A DNA stretch of 64,000 nucleotides from Thiomicrorhabdus immobilis (GTDB taxonomy: Bacteria > Pseudomonadota > Gammaproteobacteria > Thiomicrospirales > Thiomicrospiraceae): NCBI RefSeq assembly GCF_021654855.1, contig NZ_AP024202.1, forward strand, positions 1,054,001 to 1,118,000, in the 5' to 3' direction. Under the pieces are notes generated by a model. The model was not told where the DNA came from. It saw only the letters and a program-made list of their open reading frames with translations, and made no database searches. The translations under genes were made by a program, and so were the position numbers. Shown in pieces: positions 9,655 through 19,056 of this stretch (position 1 is its first letter; the number at the start of each line of letters is the position of its first letter).

Positions 9655-10128
9655 ATGGAAAATCAAATATCTAATCTTTTGCGAGAGCAGGGCGTAGTCA
9701 TTGGTATCGATGGTGATGAGGTTTTGGTTGAAACCCAAAGGTCAACAGGATGTTCTGGTTGTTCTTCTGAATCAGGGTGTGGAACATCGGCTTTAGCTAA
9801 GTTGTTTAGTACCACAAGTAAAGCGCCCATTAGAGTTAAAAACAACCTACACTGTGAAATTGGAGATAGCGTTGAACTCGTCTTGGATGAGTCACGATTG
9901 CTCCAACATTCATTTATGGCTTATGGTTTACCATTGATTGGACTTTTTGTCTTAGCGATAAGTTTTTCTAAAATTGCCTTACATGTATTTTCGTTATCAC
10001 CAGGCCTGGCAGAGTTGTCGGCGATTTTGGGTGGCGTTTTGGGGCTGTATTTAGGATGGTGGATAACTCGTAAACTGTATAAACCGGTTATGCCTGAGTT
10101 AAGTAAAGTCATCACAAAATCCCTTTAA
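9655..10128 (+). CDS. rseC: SoxR-reducing / sigma-E regulator RseC family
   Basis: RseC (MucC) is an inner-membrane protein linked to sigma-E control and, in enterics, to SoxR reduction. The 157-residue product has the N-terminal cysteine cluster GCSGCSSESGCG, which could hold an Fe-S centre. Two transmembrane helices follow at about 88-130 (FMAYGLPLIGLFVLAI, LSAILGGVLGLYLGWW). The frame is open 27 codons upstream, but the ATG at 9655 has TTAGGA before it and matches the family N-terminus. It is followed by mucD. The palindrome at 10000 encodes SPGLAE. Confidence 0.85.
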   Translation: MENQISNLLREQGVVIGIDGDEVLVETQRSTGCSGCSSESGCGTSALAKLFSTTSKAPIRVKNNLHCEIGDSVELVLDESRLLQHSFMAYGLPLIGLFVLAISFSKIALHVFSLSPGLAELSAILGGVLGLYLGWWITRKLYKPVMPELSKVITKSL

Positions 10129-10189
10129 ATGATATTTTTATGTCACATCTAATATTTACACAAATTCAAAAGAAAAATTAGGAGATCAT

Positions 10190-11626
10190 TTGAAAATGAG
10201 AAAGTTATCCATATTTTTTAGTGTAGTAATCAGTGCCTTGGTTGTCCTTCAGCCCATCAACAGTTACGCGGCTAAGGCGAATGAGTTTGGTTTACCAGAC
10301 TTTAGTCAACTTGTTGAAGATACCAATCAGAGTGTGGTGAATATCAGTACCACCAAAATGATTGAGCGTCAGGCTATGCCGGAGTTTAGAGGTATGCCTG
10401 AAGAGATGTTGCGTCACTTTTTTGGGTTGCCGCAGCTAAGAGGTGAGCCAAGAGGGCAGTTGCCTGAAAAGCCTCAAAAAGAGGAGTCGCACTCTTTAGG
10501 TTCTGGTTTCATTATTAGTGAAGATGGTTATATCTTAACCAATAACCACGTTATCGATGGTGCGGATGAAATTATTGTGCGTATGCGCAACCGTAAAGAG
10601 TTGGTGGCAAAAGTGATTGGTACCGATCCGCGCACCGATGTGGCTTTGATTAAGATTGATGCGGATGATTTGCCTTATGCGAAGATTGGTAAATCAAGCG
10701 ATTTAAAAGTGGGGCAATGGGTGCTGGCGATTGGTGAACCATTCGGCTTGGACTTTACCGCGACCCACGGCATTATCAGTGCGTTAGGGCGCGCTCTTCC
10801 TGATGACACTTATGTGCCCTTTATTCAAACCGATGTGGCGATTAACCCGGGTAATTCTGGAGGGCCGTTGTTTAATCTGGATGGTGAGGTTGTGGGTATC
10901 AATTCGCAAATCTACAGTAAAACAGGTGGCTCAATGGGATTGTCGTTTTCGATTCCAATCGATATTGCCATGAATGTGGTTCAGCAGCTTAAGAGTGAAG
11001 GTAAGGTCACTCGCGGTTATCTAGGTGTACAGATTCAAGAAGTGACCAATGACTTGGCAAAATCATTTGACTTGGCCAAACCACAAGGTGCTTTAGTCGG
11101 GCAGACGTATCCTGGTACGGCGGCTGAGAAAGCGGGAATCGAATCGGGTGATATCATTTTAGAGTTTGACGGTAAAGAGATTAAAAAATCGACGGATTTA
11201 CCGCCTATTGTCGGAATGACTCCGATTGATAAGAAAGTGAAAGTGAAGATATTGCGTCAAGGTAAAGAAAAATACTTTACGGTTAAGTTATCCTCACTCG
11301 ACAAAGCGGATCAAGTGGCCGCCAATTCTAGCGGCAAAACCTATAGTAATAATCGTCTAGGTGCTTTAGTCAAAGAGTTGGATAAGGAGACTTTGCAATC
11401 ACTGAATCTACCTTTTGGTGTGGTGGTGACCGATGTGCAAGGCGGTCCAGCACAGAAGGCGGGAATTCAGGCGGGCGATATTATCGTCACAATTGATTTC
11501 AAGCCGGTTAAAACGGCAGAAGATTTGAAAAGAATGATGAAAACCTTGCCTAAAAACCGTTCATTACCGGTAAGGGTTGTTAGAGATAACCGCTCTTTAT
11601 TCCTGCCGTTAGTGCTGGATAAATAG
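10190..11626 (+). CDS. mucD: Periplasmic serine protease DegP/MucD (HtrA)
   Basis: This is an HtrA protease-chaperone for misfolded periplasmic proteins. A signal peptide covers about residues 1-27 (cleavage near SYA-AK). The catalytic triad is His120 (TNNHVIDG), Asp150 (PRTDVALIK) and Ser223 (GNSGGPLF). Two PDZ domains lie at about 277-365 and 385-475. The start is either TTG 10190 (AGGAG five bases upstream) or ATG 10196; spacing is usable for both. Together with rseC this keeps the end of the usual rpoE-rseABC-mucD cluster, but rpoE, rseA and rseB are not here. Confidence 0.93.
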   Translation: MKMRKLSIFFSVVISALVVLQPINSYAAKANEFGLPDFSQLVEDTNQSVVNISTTKMIERQAMPEFRGMPEEMLRHFFGLPQLRGEPRGQLPEKPQKEESHSLGSGFIISEDGYILTNNHVIDGADEIIVRMRNRKELVAKVIGTDPRTDVALIKIDADDLPYAKIGKSSDLKVGQWVLAIGEPFGLDFTATHGIISALGRALPDDTYVPFIQTDVAINPGNSGGPLFNLDGEVVGINSQIYSKTGGSMGLSFSIPIDIAMNVVQQLKSEGKVTRGYLGVQIQEVTNDLAKSFDLAKPQGALVGQTYPGTAAEKAGIESGDIILEFDGKEIKKSTDLPPIVGMTPIDKKVKVKILRQGKEKYFTVKLSSLDKADQVAANSSGKTYSNNRLGALVKELDKETLQSLNLPFGVVVTDVQGGPAQKAGIQAGDIIVTIDFKPVKTAEDLKRMMKTLPKNRSLPVRVVRDNRSLFLPLVLDK

Positions 11627-11820
11627 GCTTTTTTAACCTGTAAAACATAGGGTGAAAATCTATAAAAGGTGGGTTTGAAATGCGTTTGAGGTTAAGCAAA
11701 TGACTCTATGAGATTTATCAATGCGAAAAACCTTAAATTAGCGTAAAATACCCGCCATTCATTGGTAACCAAAACAGCCAGGTTAAAGTTAAACAAAAAT
11801 AACTTAGTCAAGGTTGAATT

Positions 11821-11847
11821 AAAAGGGGCAGTGGCCCCTTTTTTTAT
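11821..11847 (+). terminator. Intrinsic terminator between mucD and lepA
   Basis: AAAAGGGGC and GCCCCTTTT pair across a short loop, followed by a seven-base T-run. It separates the rseC-mucD unit from the lepA operon. Confidence 0.85.
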
Positions 11848-11916
11848 AGTGTTTTTTTAGTTGATTTGCCGAGTAAAAGTTCAGCAAATTAAAGATATAG
11901 TTAAGTTGGAGCTTAA

Positions 11917-13722
11917 ATGTCAGACAGTTTGAAACATATTCGAAATTTTTCGATTATTGCACACATCGACCATGGTAAATCGACCATTGCGGATCGTTTT
12001 ATTCATTTATGTGGTGGGTTAACTGACCGAGAGATGCAAGCTCAAGTTCTGGATTCGATGGATATTGAAAAAGAGCGTGGCATCACCATCAAAGCACAAA
12101 GTGTTACGTTGAACTATAAGGCGGATGATGGTGAAACTTATCAACTGAACTTTATCGATACTCCTGGTCACGTCGACTTCTCTTATGAAGTTTCGCGTTC
12201 TTTAGCTGCTTGCGAAGGCGCTTTGTTGGTGGTTGATGCTTCTCAAGGTGTAGAGGCGCAAACGGTTGCTAACTGCTATACAGCCATTGAGCAAGGTCTA
12301 GAAGTGCTGGTGGTGTTGAATAAGATTGACCTACCTGCAGCCGATCCAGAACGTGTCATTGAAGAGATTGAAGAGATTATTGGTGTTGAGGCGGCTGATG
12401 CGGTGCGTGCGAGCGCTAAATCAGGTATTGGTATCCGCGAAACCTTAGAGGATATTGTTGCTAAGATTCCTGCTCCACAAGGTGATCCGGATGCACCGTT
12501 GAAAGCCTTGATTATCGACTCGTGGTTTGACAATTATTTAGGTGTGGTCTCTTTGGTTAGGGTGATTGACGGTAAAATCGGTAAAAAGACCAAAATGAAA
12601 GTCATGTCTACCAAAGAAGAGTACCTGGTCGATGATGTGGGTATCTTTACTCCAAAGCGTACCTCTAAGCCGTTTTTAAGTGCGGGTGAAGTAGGTTATG
12701 TTATTTCTGGAATCAAAGACATCGATGGCGCGCCTGTTGGGGATACCTTGTGTGATGCGGCCCGTGAAGCGGTCGATGCTCTGCCTGGTTTCAAACCGGC
12801 TCAACCCCGTGTTTTTGCCGGTTTATTTCCGGTAACTTCCGAGCAATATGAAGATTTACGTGAAGCGCTACGTAAATTGCGTTTAAATGACGCGGCTTTG
12901 CATTTTGAACCTGAAACATCAGAAGCTTTAGGATTTGGTTTCCGTTGTGGTTTCCTTGGTATGTTGCACATGGAAATCATCCAAGAACGTTTAGAACGTG
13001 AATACGACATTGACTTGATCACAACCGCCCCAACGGTTATTTATGAAGTCTTAACCAAAGCCGGCGATATCATCACCATCGATAACCCTTCTGAACTGCC
13101 TGATGCTGGCATTATTCAAGAGATTCGTGAGCCGATTATCCAAGCGAATATCTTGGTTCCGAATGAGTATGTTGGTGCGGTCATGAAGTTGTGTATCGAA
13201 AAGCGTGGGGTACAAAAAGACATGCAGTACTCTGGCGGACAAGTTTCTATCAACTATGAACTGCCATTGAACGAGGTCGTTTTAGACTTCTTCGACCGTT
13301 TAAAATCATGTAGTCGTGGATACGCTTCGATGGATTATGAGTTCAAACGTTTCCAGGCGGATGACCTGATTCGTGTCGACTTTATGATTAACGGTGAAAA
13401 AGTGGATGCCTTAGCGCTGATTGCGCACCGTAGTTTTGCGACAACTCGCGGTAAGGTGATTATTGAAAAGTTAAAAGATGTGATTCCTCGCCAAATGTTT
13501 GATGTCGCTATTCAAGCGGCGATTGGCGGCAAAATCATCGGTCGTTCCAACGTGAAAGCTTTACGTAAAAACGTAACCGCAAAATGTTATGGTGGTGATG
13601 TCTCACGTAAGAAGAAGCTACTGCAGAAACAGAAAGAAGGTAAAAAACGTATGAAATCAATTGGTAGTGTAGAGTTACCACAAGAAGCCTTCTTAGCGAT
13701 TCTAGACACAGGAGAGTCTTAA
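11917..13722 (+). CDS. lepA: Elongation factor 4 (back-translocating GTPase)
   Basis: LepA/EF4 is a ribosome-binding GTPase that acts in translation under stress and in ribosome assembly. It has G1 AHIDHGKST at residues 15-23, G2 ERGITIKA, G3 DTPGHVDF and G4 NKIDLP, plus the family-specific C-terminal domain ([35 protein letters not shown]). The 601 residues are normal. It begins the lepA-lepB-rnc-era-recO-pdxJ-acpS string, and lepB follows two bases after its stop. Confidence 0.97.
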   Translation: MSDSLKHIRNFSIIAHIDHGKSTIADRFIHLCGGLTDREMQAQVLDSMDIEKERGITIKAQSVTLNYKADDGETYQLNFIDTPGHVDFSYEVSRSLAACEGALLVVDASQGVEAQTVANCYTAIEQGLEVLVVLNKIDLPAADPERVIEEIEEIIGVEAADAVRASAKSGIGIRETLEDIVAKIPAPQGDPDAPLKALIIDSWFDNYLGVVSLVRVIDGKIGKKTKMKVMSTKEEYLVDDVGIFTPKRTSKPFLSAGEVGYVISGIKDIDGAPVGDTLCDAAREAVDALPGFKPAQPRVFAGLFPVTSEQYEDLREALRKLRLNDAALHFEPETSEALGFGFRCGFLGMLHMEIIQERLEREYDIDLITTAPTVIYEVLTKAGDIITIDNPSELPDAGIIQEIREPIIQANILVPNEYVGAVMKLCIEKRGVQKDMQYSGGQVSINYELPLNEVVLDFFDRLKSCSRGYASMDYEFKRFQADDLIRVDFMINGEKVDALALIAHRSFATTRGKVIIEKLKDVIPRQMFDVAIQAAIGGKIIGRSNVKALRKNVTAKCYGGDVSRKKKLLQKQKEGKKRMKSIGSVELPQEAFLAILDTGES

Positions 13723-13724
13723 AC

Positions 13725-14495
13725 ATGAGTTTTGAATTAATTTTAGTGATTGTCACAGCGATTACCGGTGTGATTGCTTATGTTGATAAAGTGGTTTGGC
13801 GTCCTAAGCGTTTATCGGCCATGATGCCGGAAAAGGAGCCTATTTTAATCGAATATGCACGATCACTATTTCCTGTGTTTTTAGTGGTATTGATTTTACG
13901 TTCTTTTATTATCGAACCATTCAGAATCCCATCGGGTTCTATGTACCCAACCTTGCAGATAGGCGATTTCATTGCGGTTAATAAGTTTTCTTACGGTGTA
14001 AAATTACCGGTTTTGCAAACTAAGATTATTCCTATTTCTGATCCGCAACGTGGTGATGTTGTGGTCTTTAAATATCCAAATGATCCCGATGTAGATTACA
14101 TCAAGCGTGTGATTGGTCTACCGGGCGATAAAATCACCTATGTAGGCCGTACATTGTTCATTAACGGTAAAGCGGTACCTCAACAATACATCGGTAAATA
14201 TCACGGCACAGAATCCAGCGCGATTATGAATGGCGCCTCGGTTGTCGAAGAGGATTTACCTGGTGGCAAAAAACATCAAATCCTGTTGGATATGGAAAAA
14301 TCTTCGCGTGATATGGATACCGTGACGGTACCTGAAGGTCACTATTTTATGATGGGTGACAACCGTGATCACAGTAACGATAGCCGTTTTTGGGGCTTTG
14401 TACCTGAGAAAAACCTAAAAGGTAAAGCTTTTGGTATTTGGATGAACTGGGATGATGGTTTACATTTGAATCGTCTTGGAACAGGAATTCAGTAA
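13725..14495 (+). CDS. lepB: Signal peptidase I
   Basis: LepB removes signal peptides from exported proteins at the inner membrane. Catalytic Ser72 is in PSGSMYPTL and the general base Lys127 is in DYIKRVIGLPGD. GDNRDHSNDSRFWG is box E. Two membrane segments lie near residues 3-21 and 47-64. It has 256 residues. An AGGAG lies before the ATG, inside the end of lepA, so translation is probably coupled. Confidence 0.96.
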   Translation: MSFELILVIVTAITGVIAYVDKVVWRPKRLSAMMPEKEPILIEYARSLFPVFLVVLILRSFIIEPFRIPSGSMYPTLQIGDFIAVNKFSYGVKLPVLQTKIIPISDPQRGDVVVFKYPNDPDVDYIKRVIGLPGDKITYVGRTLFINGKAVPQQYIGKYHGTESSAIMNGASVVEEDLPGGKKHQILLDMEKSSRDMDTVTVPEGHYFMMGDNRDHSNDSRFWGFVPEKNLKGKAFGIWMNWDDGLHLNRLGTGIQ

Positions 14496-14496
14496 T

Positions 14497-15207
14497 ATGG
14501 CCAAGCAAAGCAGTAAACTCTCTACAGAACGTTTAGCTAAGTTAGAGCAATTAGCCATAAAATTGGGCTATCAATATAAAGATATCTCCCTTTTACAACA
14601 TGCGCTTACCCACCGAAGCATGGGGGCGAAAAACAACGAACGTTTAGAGTTTTTAGGCGATAGCTTAGTGAACTTCATGATTGCTGATGTCTTGTTCCAT
14701 CAGTTCAATAAATTGCCTGAGGGCGATATGAGCCGTGTCAGAGCACATCTTGTTAAAGGGGATACTTTAGCGGTTATCGGTCGTGAGTATGCTTTGAGTG
14801 ATTACTTGGTTTTAGGTCCAGGCGAGCTGAAAAGCGGTGGTTTTAGACGTAACTCGATTATTGCAGATGCGGTAGAGGCGATTATTGCCTCGGTGTATGA
14901 AGATGGTGGTTTAGATGCTTGTCGTGAAATGGTCATGCGTTTCTATCAAAAACGCCTTCAGGAGCTCGACCCGAAAAAAGTCGGTAAAGATCCCAAAACC
15001 CGTTTACAAGAATATCTACAATCGCAAAATGAAGAGTTGCCTGAATACAGTATTATTAGCGTTAACGGTGCCGCTCATGATCAAGAATTCACCGTTTCTT
15101 GTTATGTCGGAAAACTGAATTCCAAGTTTGAAGCCATCGCCACAAACCGTAGAAAAGCAGAACAAAAAGCAGCCGAAATCGCTTTAGAAGCGTTAGGCGA
15201 ACTGTAA
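14497..15207 (+). CDS. rnc: Ribonuclease III
   Basis: RNase III cuts double-stranded RNA in rRNA and mRNA processing. The signature NNERLEFLGDSLVN is in the N-terminal third, and a C-terminal double-stranded RNA-binding domain runs from about residue 160 (DPKTRLQEYLQ...RRKAEQKAAEIALEAL). A TTG at 14476 would overlap lepB. I chose ATG 14497, one base after the lepB stop and preceded by AGGA, giving 236 residues. Confidence 0.95.
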   Translation: MAKQSSKLSTERLAKLEQLAIKLGYQYKDISLLQHALTHRSMGAKNNERLEFLGDSLVNFMIADVLFHQFNKLPEGDMSRVRAHLVKGDTLAVIGREYALSDYLVLGPGELKSGGFRRNSIIADAVEAIIASVYEDGGLDACREMVMRFYQKRLQELDPKKVGKDPKTRLQEYLQSQNEELPEYSIISVNGAAHDQEFTVSCYVGKLNSKFEAIATNRRKAEQKAAEIALEALGEL

Positions 15208-15234
15208 AATCGATAGTGCTGGACAGAGTCAAAC

Positions 15235-15248
15235 TACCAGGCCTGGTA
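15235..15248. repeat. 14-bp copy of the repeated palindrome (rnc-era gap)
   Basis: A perfect TACCAGGCCTGGTA lies 27 bases after rnc and about 30 bases upstream of a TATAAT box of the likely era promoter. It is one of five copies that extend the core to 14 bp. Confidence 0.8.
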
Positions 15249-15275
15249 AGTTCTGTTTTTCAACTCTAAAAATAC

Positions 15276-15281
15276 TATAAT
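15276..15281 (+). promoter_or_regulatory. Possible -10 box for era
   Basis: TATAAT lies 36 bases before the era ATG. No good -35 hexamer stands at the ideal distance (TTCTGT is 19 bases away), so this is only a candidate for an internal promoter in the lepA operon. Confidence 0.3.
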
Positions 15282-15316
15282 TAATCAACTAACAATTTGA
15301 TTAAATTGAGAAAATA

Positions 15317-16288
15317 ATGTCAGATAACGAATTGTCTTTAGAAAAAATCTTAGCGGGTAGTGATGCCGATAAAAATCAGCCTACCGATTACCAAGCCGGT
15401 TTTGCCGCTGTAATCGGTCGCCCTAATGTGGGTAAATCCACTATTATGAATGAGTTGTTGGGTCAAAAACTGAGTATCACCTCTCATAAACCGCAAACCA
15501 CTCGTCACCGAATTCACGGAATTTATACCACGCAGGAACACCAAATCATCTATGTGGATACGCCTGGTATGCATTTGGGCGGTGAGAAGTCGATTAATGA
15601 TTACATGAACCGTACCGCGAATAGTGCGTTTGCCGATGTTGATGTGATTTTATTTGTGGTGGAAGCCGGCCGTTGGACTAAAGAAGATGAAGCGGTTGCC
15701 AAAAAACTAAAGGGGATTGATACCCCGGTTGTGGTGTTGATGAATAAAATCGACAACTACAAAAACAAAGAAGACCTTTTCCCGTTTATGCAAAAAGTGG
15801 GTGAGAGTGTCACCATGGATACCCTGATTCCTATTTCTGCCTACAAGAAAAGTGGATTGGATTTGATCAAGAAAGAGGTGCTTAAGTACCTTCCACATCA
15901 AGAGAAAATCTTTCCGGAAGAGTATATCACCGACCGTTCACAACGCTTTTTAGCCGCGGAAATCATTCGTGAAAAGTTGATGCGTACCTTGGGTGAAGAG
16001 GTGCCTTATGGTTCAACGGTCGAGATTGAACAGTTTAAGTATGACGAAGAAGAGGGGCGTTGGTTGATCAACGCGCTTATCTTGGTTGAACGCAAAGGCC
16101 AAAAACAGATCGTAATCGGTAAAAAAGGTGAACTGATCAAGCAGATGGGCATACAGGCCCGTAAGGATTTGATTGCTTTGCTTGACGGTCGTGTGCATTT
16201 GGAACTTTGGGTTAAGGTGAAAGAGAACTGGTCTGATGATGCCCGTGCTTTGGCAAGTTTAGGGTATGACGATAACTATTCAAGCTAA
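15317..16288 (+). CDS. era: GTPase Era
   Basis: Era binds 16S rRNA and helps 30S subunit maturation. G1 GRPNVGKS is at 34-41, G3 DTPGMH and G4 NKIDN follow, and a C-terminal KH domain carries VIGKKGELIKQMGIQARKDL. It has about 20 extra N-terminal residues compared with enteric Era (323 in all), but the ATG at 15317 is the only well-placed start. It is followed closely by recO. Confidence 0.96.
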   Translation: MSDNELSLEKILAGSDADKNQPTDYQAGFAAVIGRPNVGKSTIMNELLGQKLSITSHKPQTTRHRIHGIYTTQEHQIIYVDTPGMHLGGEKSINDYMNRTANSAFADVDVILFVVEAGRWTKEDEAVAKKLKGIDTPVVVLMNKIDNYKNKEDLFPFMQKVGESVTMDTLIPISAYKKSGLDLIKKEVLKYLPHQEKIFPEEYITDRSQRFLAAEIIREKLMRTLGEEVPYGSTVEIEQFKYDEEEGRWLINALILVERKGQKQIVIGKKGELIKQMGIQARKDLIALLDGRVHLELWVKVKENWSDDARALASLGYDDNYSS

Positions 16289-16305
16289 TTGAGTAATAGG
16301 CTGTT

Positions 16306-17025
16306 ATGAACATAGAACAGTCTGCGTTTGTACTTCACTCTCGTCCTTATCGGGAGACTAGCGCCTTAGTGACTTTTTTTACTCCTGAGTACGGCAAAGT
16401 CAATGGCGTGGTTCGGGGAGTGCGTGGCGGACGAAAGACAGCTTCGCAAAAAACCGCCATGTTGCAGCCTTTTCAGCAGTTGACTTTGCAGTGGCGTGAA
16501 AAATCAAATTCACAAACCGATTTGCTGAGTATTCAGCAAATCGAACTTGCCAATTTGCGCTTTCCATTGCAAGCCGAAGCGAATATTTGCGGCCTGTATG
16601 TCAACGAATTGCTATACCGTCTACTTTTCCCTCAAGTCGCTACCGAAGCGTTATTCGATATTTATCAGCAAACCTTATATCAGCTGTTGGCGGCTCAGCA
16701 ACGCAGTGAACAGGCCTGGTCATTACGTCAATTTGAATTTCAACTGTTGTCGGAACTCGGGCATGGTCTGTTATGTGATCAAGATGTGCATCAGCAAACC
16801 ATATCCGCAGAAGCGACTTATCAATATTATCCGCAATATGGTGCGGTTCTGTCAGCCTGTGATTCACAGCAACAAGGTGTGTTAATCCAGGGTGAGTGTT
16901 TATTGGCATTGGATGAGATGCGTTATTGTGAACACTGTTTGCCACAACTCAAGCGTTTGTTCAGAGCCATCCTGGCGCTGTATTTGGGGGATAAGCCGAT
17001 AATGACACGTGAATTATTCAATTAA
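16306..17025 (+). CDS. recO: DNA repair protein RecO
   Basis: RecO acts with RecR in RecF-pathway recombination, loading RecA on gaps. The product (239 residues) starts with the OB-fold SAFVLHSRPYRETSALVTFFTPEYGKVNGVVRGVRGG, very typical. Conservation fades towards the C-terminus, as usual. The start is 17 bases after era. The palindrome at 16711 encodes QAW. Confidence 0.93.
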   Translation: MNIEQSAFVLHSRPYRETSALVTFFTPEYGKVNGVVRGVRGGRKTASQKTAMLQPFQQLTLQWREKSNSQTDLLSIQQIELANLRFPLQAEANICGLYVNELLYRLLFPQVATEALFDIYQQTLYQLLAAQQRSEQAWSLRQFEFQLLSELGHGLLCDQDVHQQTISAEATYQYYPQYGAVLSACDSQQQGVLIQGECLLALDEMRYCEHCLPQLKRLFRAILALYLGDKPIMTRELFN

Positions 17026-17151
17026 TCGTCAACCGATTGCGTTTCACTCAAGATTATCCACATTAAATTATCGATTTTTCCATGTTATTTGGCTTTCAAT
17101 TAGCGATAATAGTTCGTTTATTCTCAGCATATTATTTTTAAGGAACTTCTC

Positions 17152-17901
17152 ATGAATCCGATTTACTTAGGTTTGAATATTGATCACGTTGCGACTCTGC
17201 GCCAAGCTCGCGGTACACGATATCCGGATCCTATCAAAGCGGCACTGGATGCGGAAATGGCCGGTGCGGATAGTATCACCTTGCATTTACGTGAAGATAG
17301 ACGCCATATTCAGGATGAAGATGTGGTGCGTATTTCGGCCATGCGTCAGACCAAAGTAAATTTAGAGATGGCGGCTACCGAAGAGATGGTGCAGATTGCC
17401 ATTCAGCAAAAACCGGAAGATGTTTGCCTTGTGCCAGAAAAGCGTGAAGAATTGACGACGGAAGGCGGCTTGGATGTGGCTAGTCAAAAAGCTTGGTTAA
17501 CCGACGTTTGCGCTCGTTTAGCCGAGGCCGGTTGTAGGGTTTCGCTGTTTATCGATCCTGATGAAACGCAAATTGCAGCGGCCAAAGAAGTTGGTGCACC
17601 GGTGATTGAATTGCATACGGGAACCTATGCGGAATTGGAAAAACCGGCTGAAGTCCAAGCCGAGATCGAGCGTATTCAAAAGGCGGCGAGTTTTGGCCAT
17701 AGTCTTGGTTTAGTGGTCAATGCCGGGCACGGGTTGCATTACCACAATGTTCAGCCTATCGCTGCCATGAAAGAAATTGAAGAGTTGAATATCGGTCATG
17801 CCATCATTGCACAAGCGGTATATTCTGGTTTACCAGATGCGGTGCGAGAGATGAAACGCCTGATGGTTGAAGCGCGTCAACAAGCCTACCTCAACGACTA
17901 G
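17152..17901 (+). CDS. pdxJ: Pyridoxine 5'-phosphate synthase
   Basis: PdxJ condenses 3-amino-2-oxopropyl phosphate with deoxyxylulose phosphate to form PNP, the last ring-closing step of vitamin B6 synthesis. The TIM-barrel motifs [39 protein letters not shown] and [12 protein letters not shown] carry the known active-site His, Glu and Arg residues. The 249 residues are normal. AAGGAA precedes the ATG. acpS starts nine bases after the stop. Confidence 0.97.
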   Translation: MNPIYLGLNIDHVATLRQARGTRYPDPIKAALDAEMAGADSITLHLREDRRHIQDEDVVRISAMRQTKVNLEMAATEEMVQIAIQQKPEDVCLVPEKREELTTEGGLDVASQKAWLTDVCARLAEAGCRVSLFIDPDETQIAAAKEVGAPVIELHTGTYAELEKPAEVQAEIERIQKAASFGHSLGLVVNAGHGLHYHNVQPIAAMKEIEELNIGHAIIAQAVYSGLPDAVREMKRLMVEARQQAYLND

Positions 17902-17910
17902 GCTTAGATA

Positions 17911-18297
17911 ATGATTATCGGTGTAGGTACGGATATCGTTGATGTTGAGCGCATCGAGAAGGTCTATAAAAAGCAAGGTGCTGCGTTTTCGGAGCGTTTA
18001 TTGTCCGATGCGGAGTTGCTTGAGTTTAAAAATCAGCTCTATCCCGAACGGTTTTTGGCAAAACGTTGGGCTTTGAAAGAGGCGGTTTCTAAAGCGTTAG
18101 GCACCGGGATTGCACATGGCGTTCGCTTCAAAGACATGACGGTTGGCCATAAAGAGAGTGGTCAGCCTATTTTATTGTTAGCGGGTTCAACCTTAGAAAA
18201 ATCAAATGAACTCGGTATAACGCACTGGTCGATTAGCATCAGTGATGAAAAACATCATACGGTTGCCTTTGTGGTAGCGGAACGAAATAACGATTAA
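17911..18297 (+). CDS. acpS: Holo-[acyl-carrier-protein] synthase
   Basis: AcpS moves phosphopantetheine from CoA to acyl carrier protein. IGVGTDIVDVERIE with the Mg-binding Asp is at the N-terminus, and FLAKRWALKEAVSKALGTGI carries the second conserved Glu/Lys motif. It has 128 residues. It sits after pdxJ, as in many gammaproteobacteria. Confidence 0.95.
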   Translation: MIIGVGTDIVDVERIEKVYKKQGAAFSERLLSDAELLEFKNQLYPERFLAKRWALKEAVSKALGTGIAHGVRFKDMTVGHKESGQPILLLAGSTLEKSNELGITHWSISISDEKHHTVAFVVAERNND

Positions 18298-18318
18298 ACA
18301 TATTGGAGTTTTTATTAA

Positions 18319-19023
18319 ATGAATAAGTCGTTAGTAACCAACTTGACTGCTGTTATCCTTTTGGTATTGGGTTATTTCTTGGAAAATACCTTTCTGTTAA
18401 TGGTTGGGTTATTTGCCTTATCGGGCGCTTTAACCAACTGGTTAGCCGTATATATGCTATTTGAAAAGGTACCAGGCCTGGTAGGTTCAGGTGTGATTCC
18501 CAATCGTTTTGTAGAGTTTAAAACGGCCATTAAAACCTTGATGATGGAACAGTTCTTCAATCAAGAGAATATTGATAAGTTTGTCGCCAATAGCGCACAA
18601 AATGCCAAGTTCGAGCTTAAGCCGGTAATTGAAAAAGTCGATTTATCGCCATCTTATGATCGTTTGGTTGAAGTGATCATGAACTCATCGTTTGGTTCGA
18701 TGTTAAGCATGTTTGGTGGTGCTGATGCCTTAACGCCGTTAAGAGAACCGTTTATAACCAATATGAAGAGTTCGTTGATTGAGATGACGCAAACGGATGC
18801 TTTTCATCAAATGTTACAGGATGAGTTGGACCAGCCTGATGTAATGGCAGATATTCAGGCCAAAGTCGCTGAAATCATCGATGCCCGGCTTGAGGAGTTA
18901 ACCCCGCAAATGGTTAAAGAGATGGTACAAAAAATGATTAAGGAACATCTTGGTTGGTTAGTCGTTTGGGGTGGTGTCTTTGGTGGATTGATCGGGTTGA
19001 TTTCCGCATTGATTATGAATTGA
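18319..19023 (+). CDS. DUF445 membrane protein
   Basis: The 234-residue product has an N-terminal double membrane segment (about 8-45, with GALTNWLAVYMLFEKVPGL typical of DUF445) and another hydrophobic segment at the C-terminus (WLVVWGGVFGGLIGLISALI). A helical soluble part lies between. Its function is unknown. It lies 21 bases after acpS and is probably the next operon member. The 14-bp palindrome TACCAGGCCTGGTA at 18470 encodes VPGLVG. Confidence 0.8.
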   Translation: MNKSLVTNLTAVILLVLGYFLENTFLLMVGLFALSGALTNWLAVYMLFEKVPGLVGSGVIPNRFVEFKTAIKTLMMEQFFNQENIDKFVANSAQNAKFELKPVIEKVDLSPSYDRLVEVIMNSSFGSMLSMFGGADALTPLREPFITNMKSSLIEMTQTDAFHQMLQDELDQPDVMADIQAKVAEIIDARLEELTPQMVKEMVQKMIKEHLGWLVVWGGVFGGLIGLISALIMN

Positions 19024-19056
19024 TACTGAATTGATAATCCCATATCTATAACCGGG

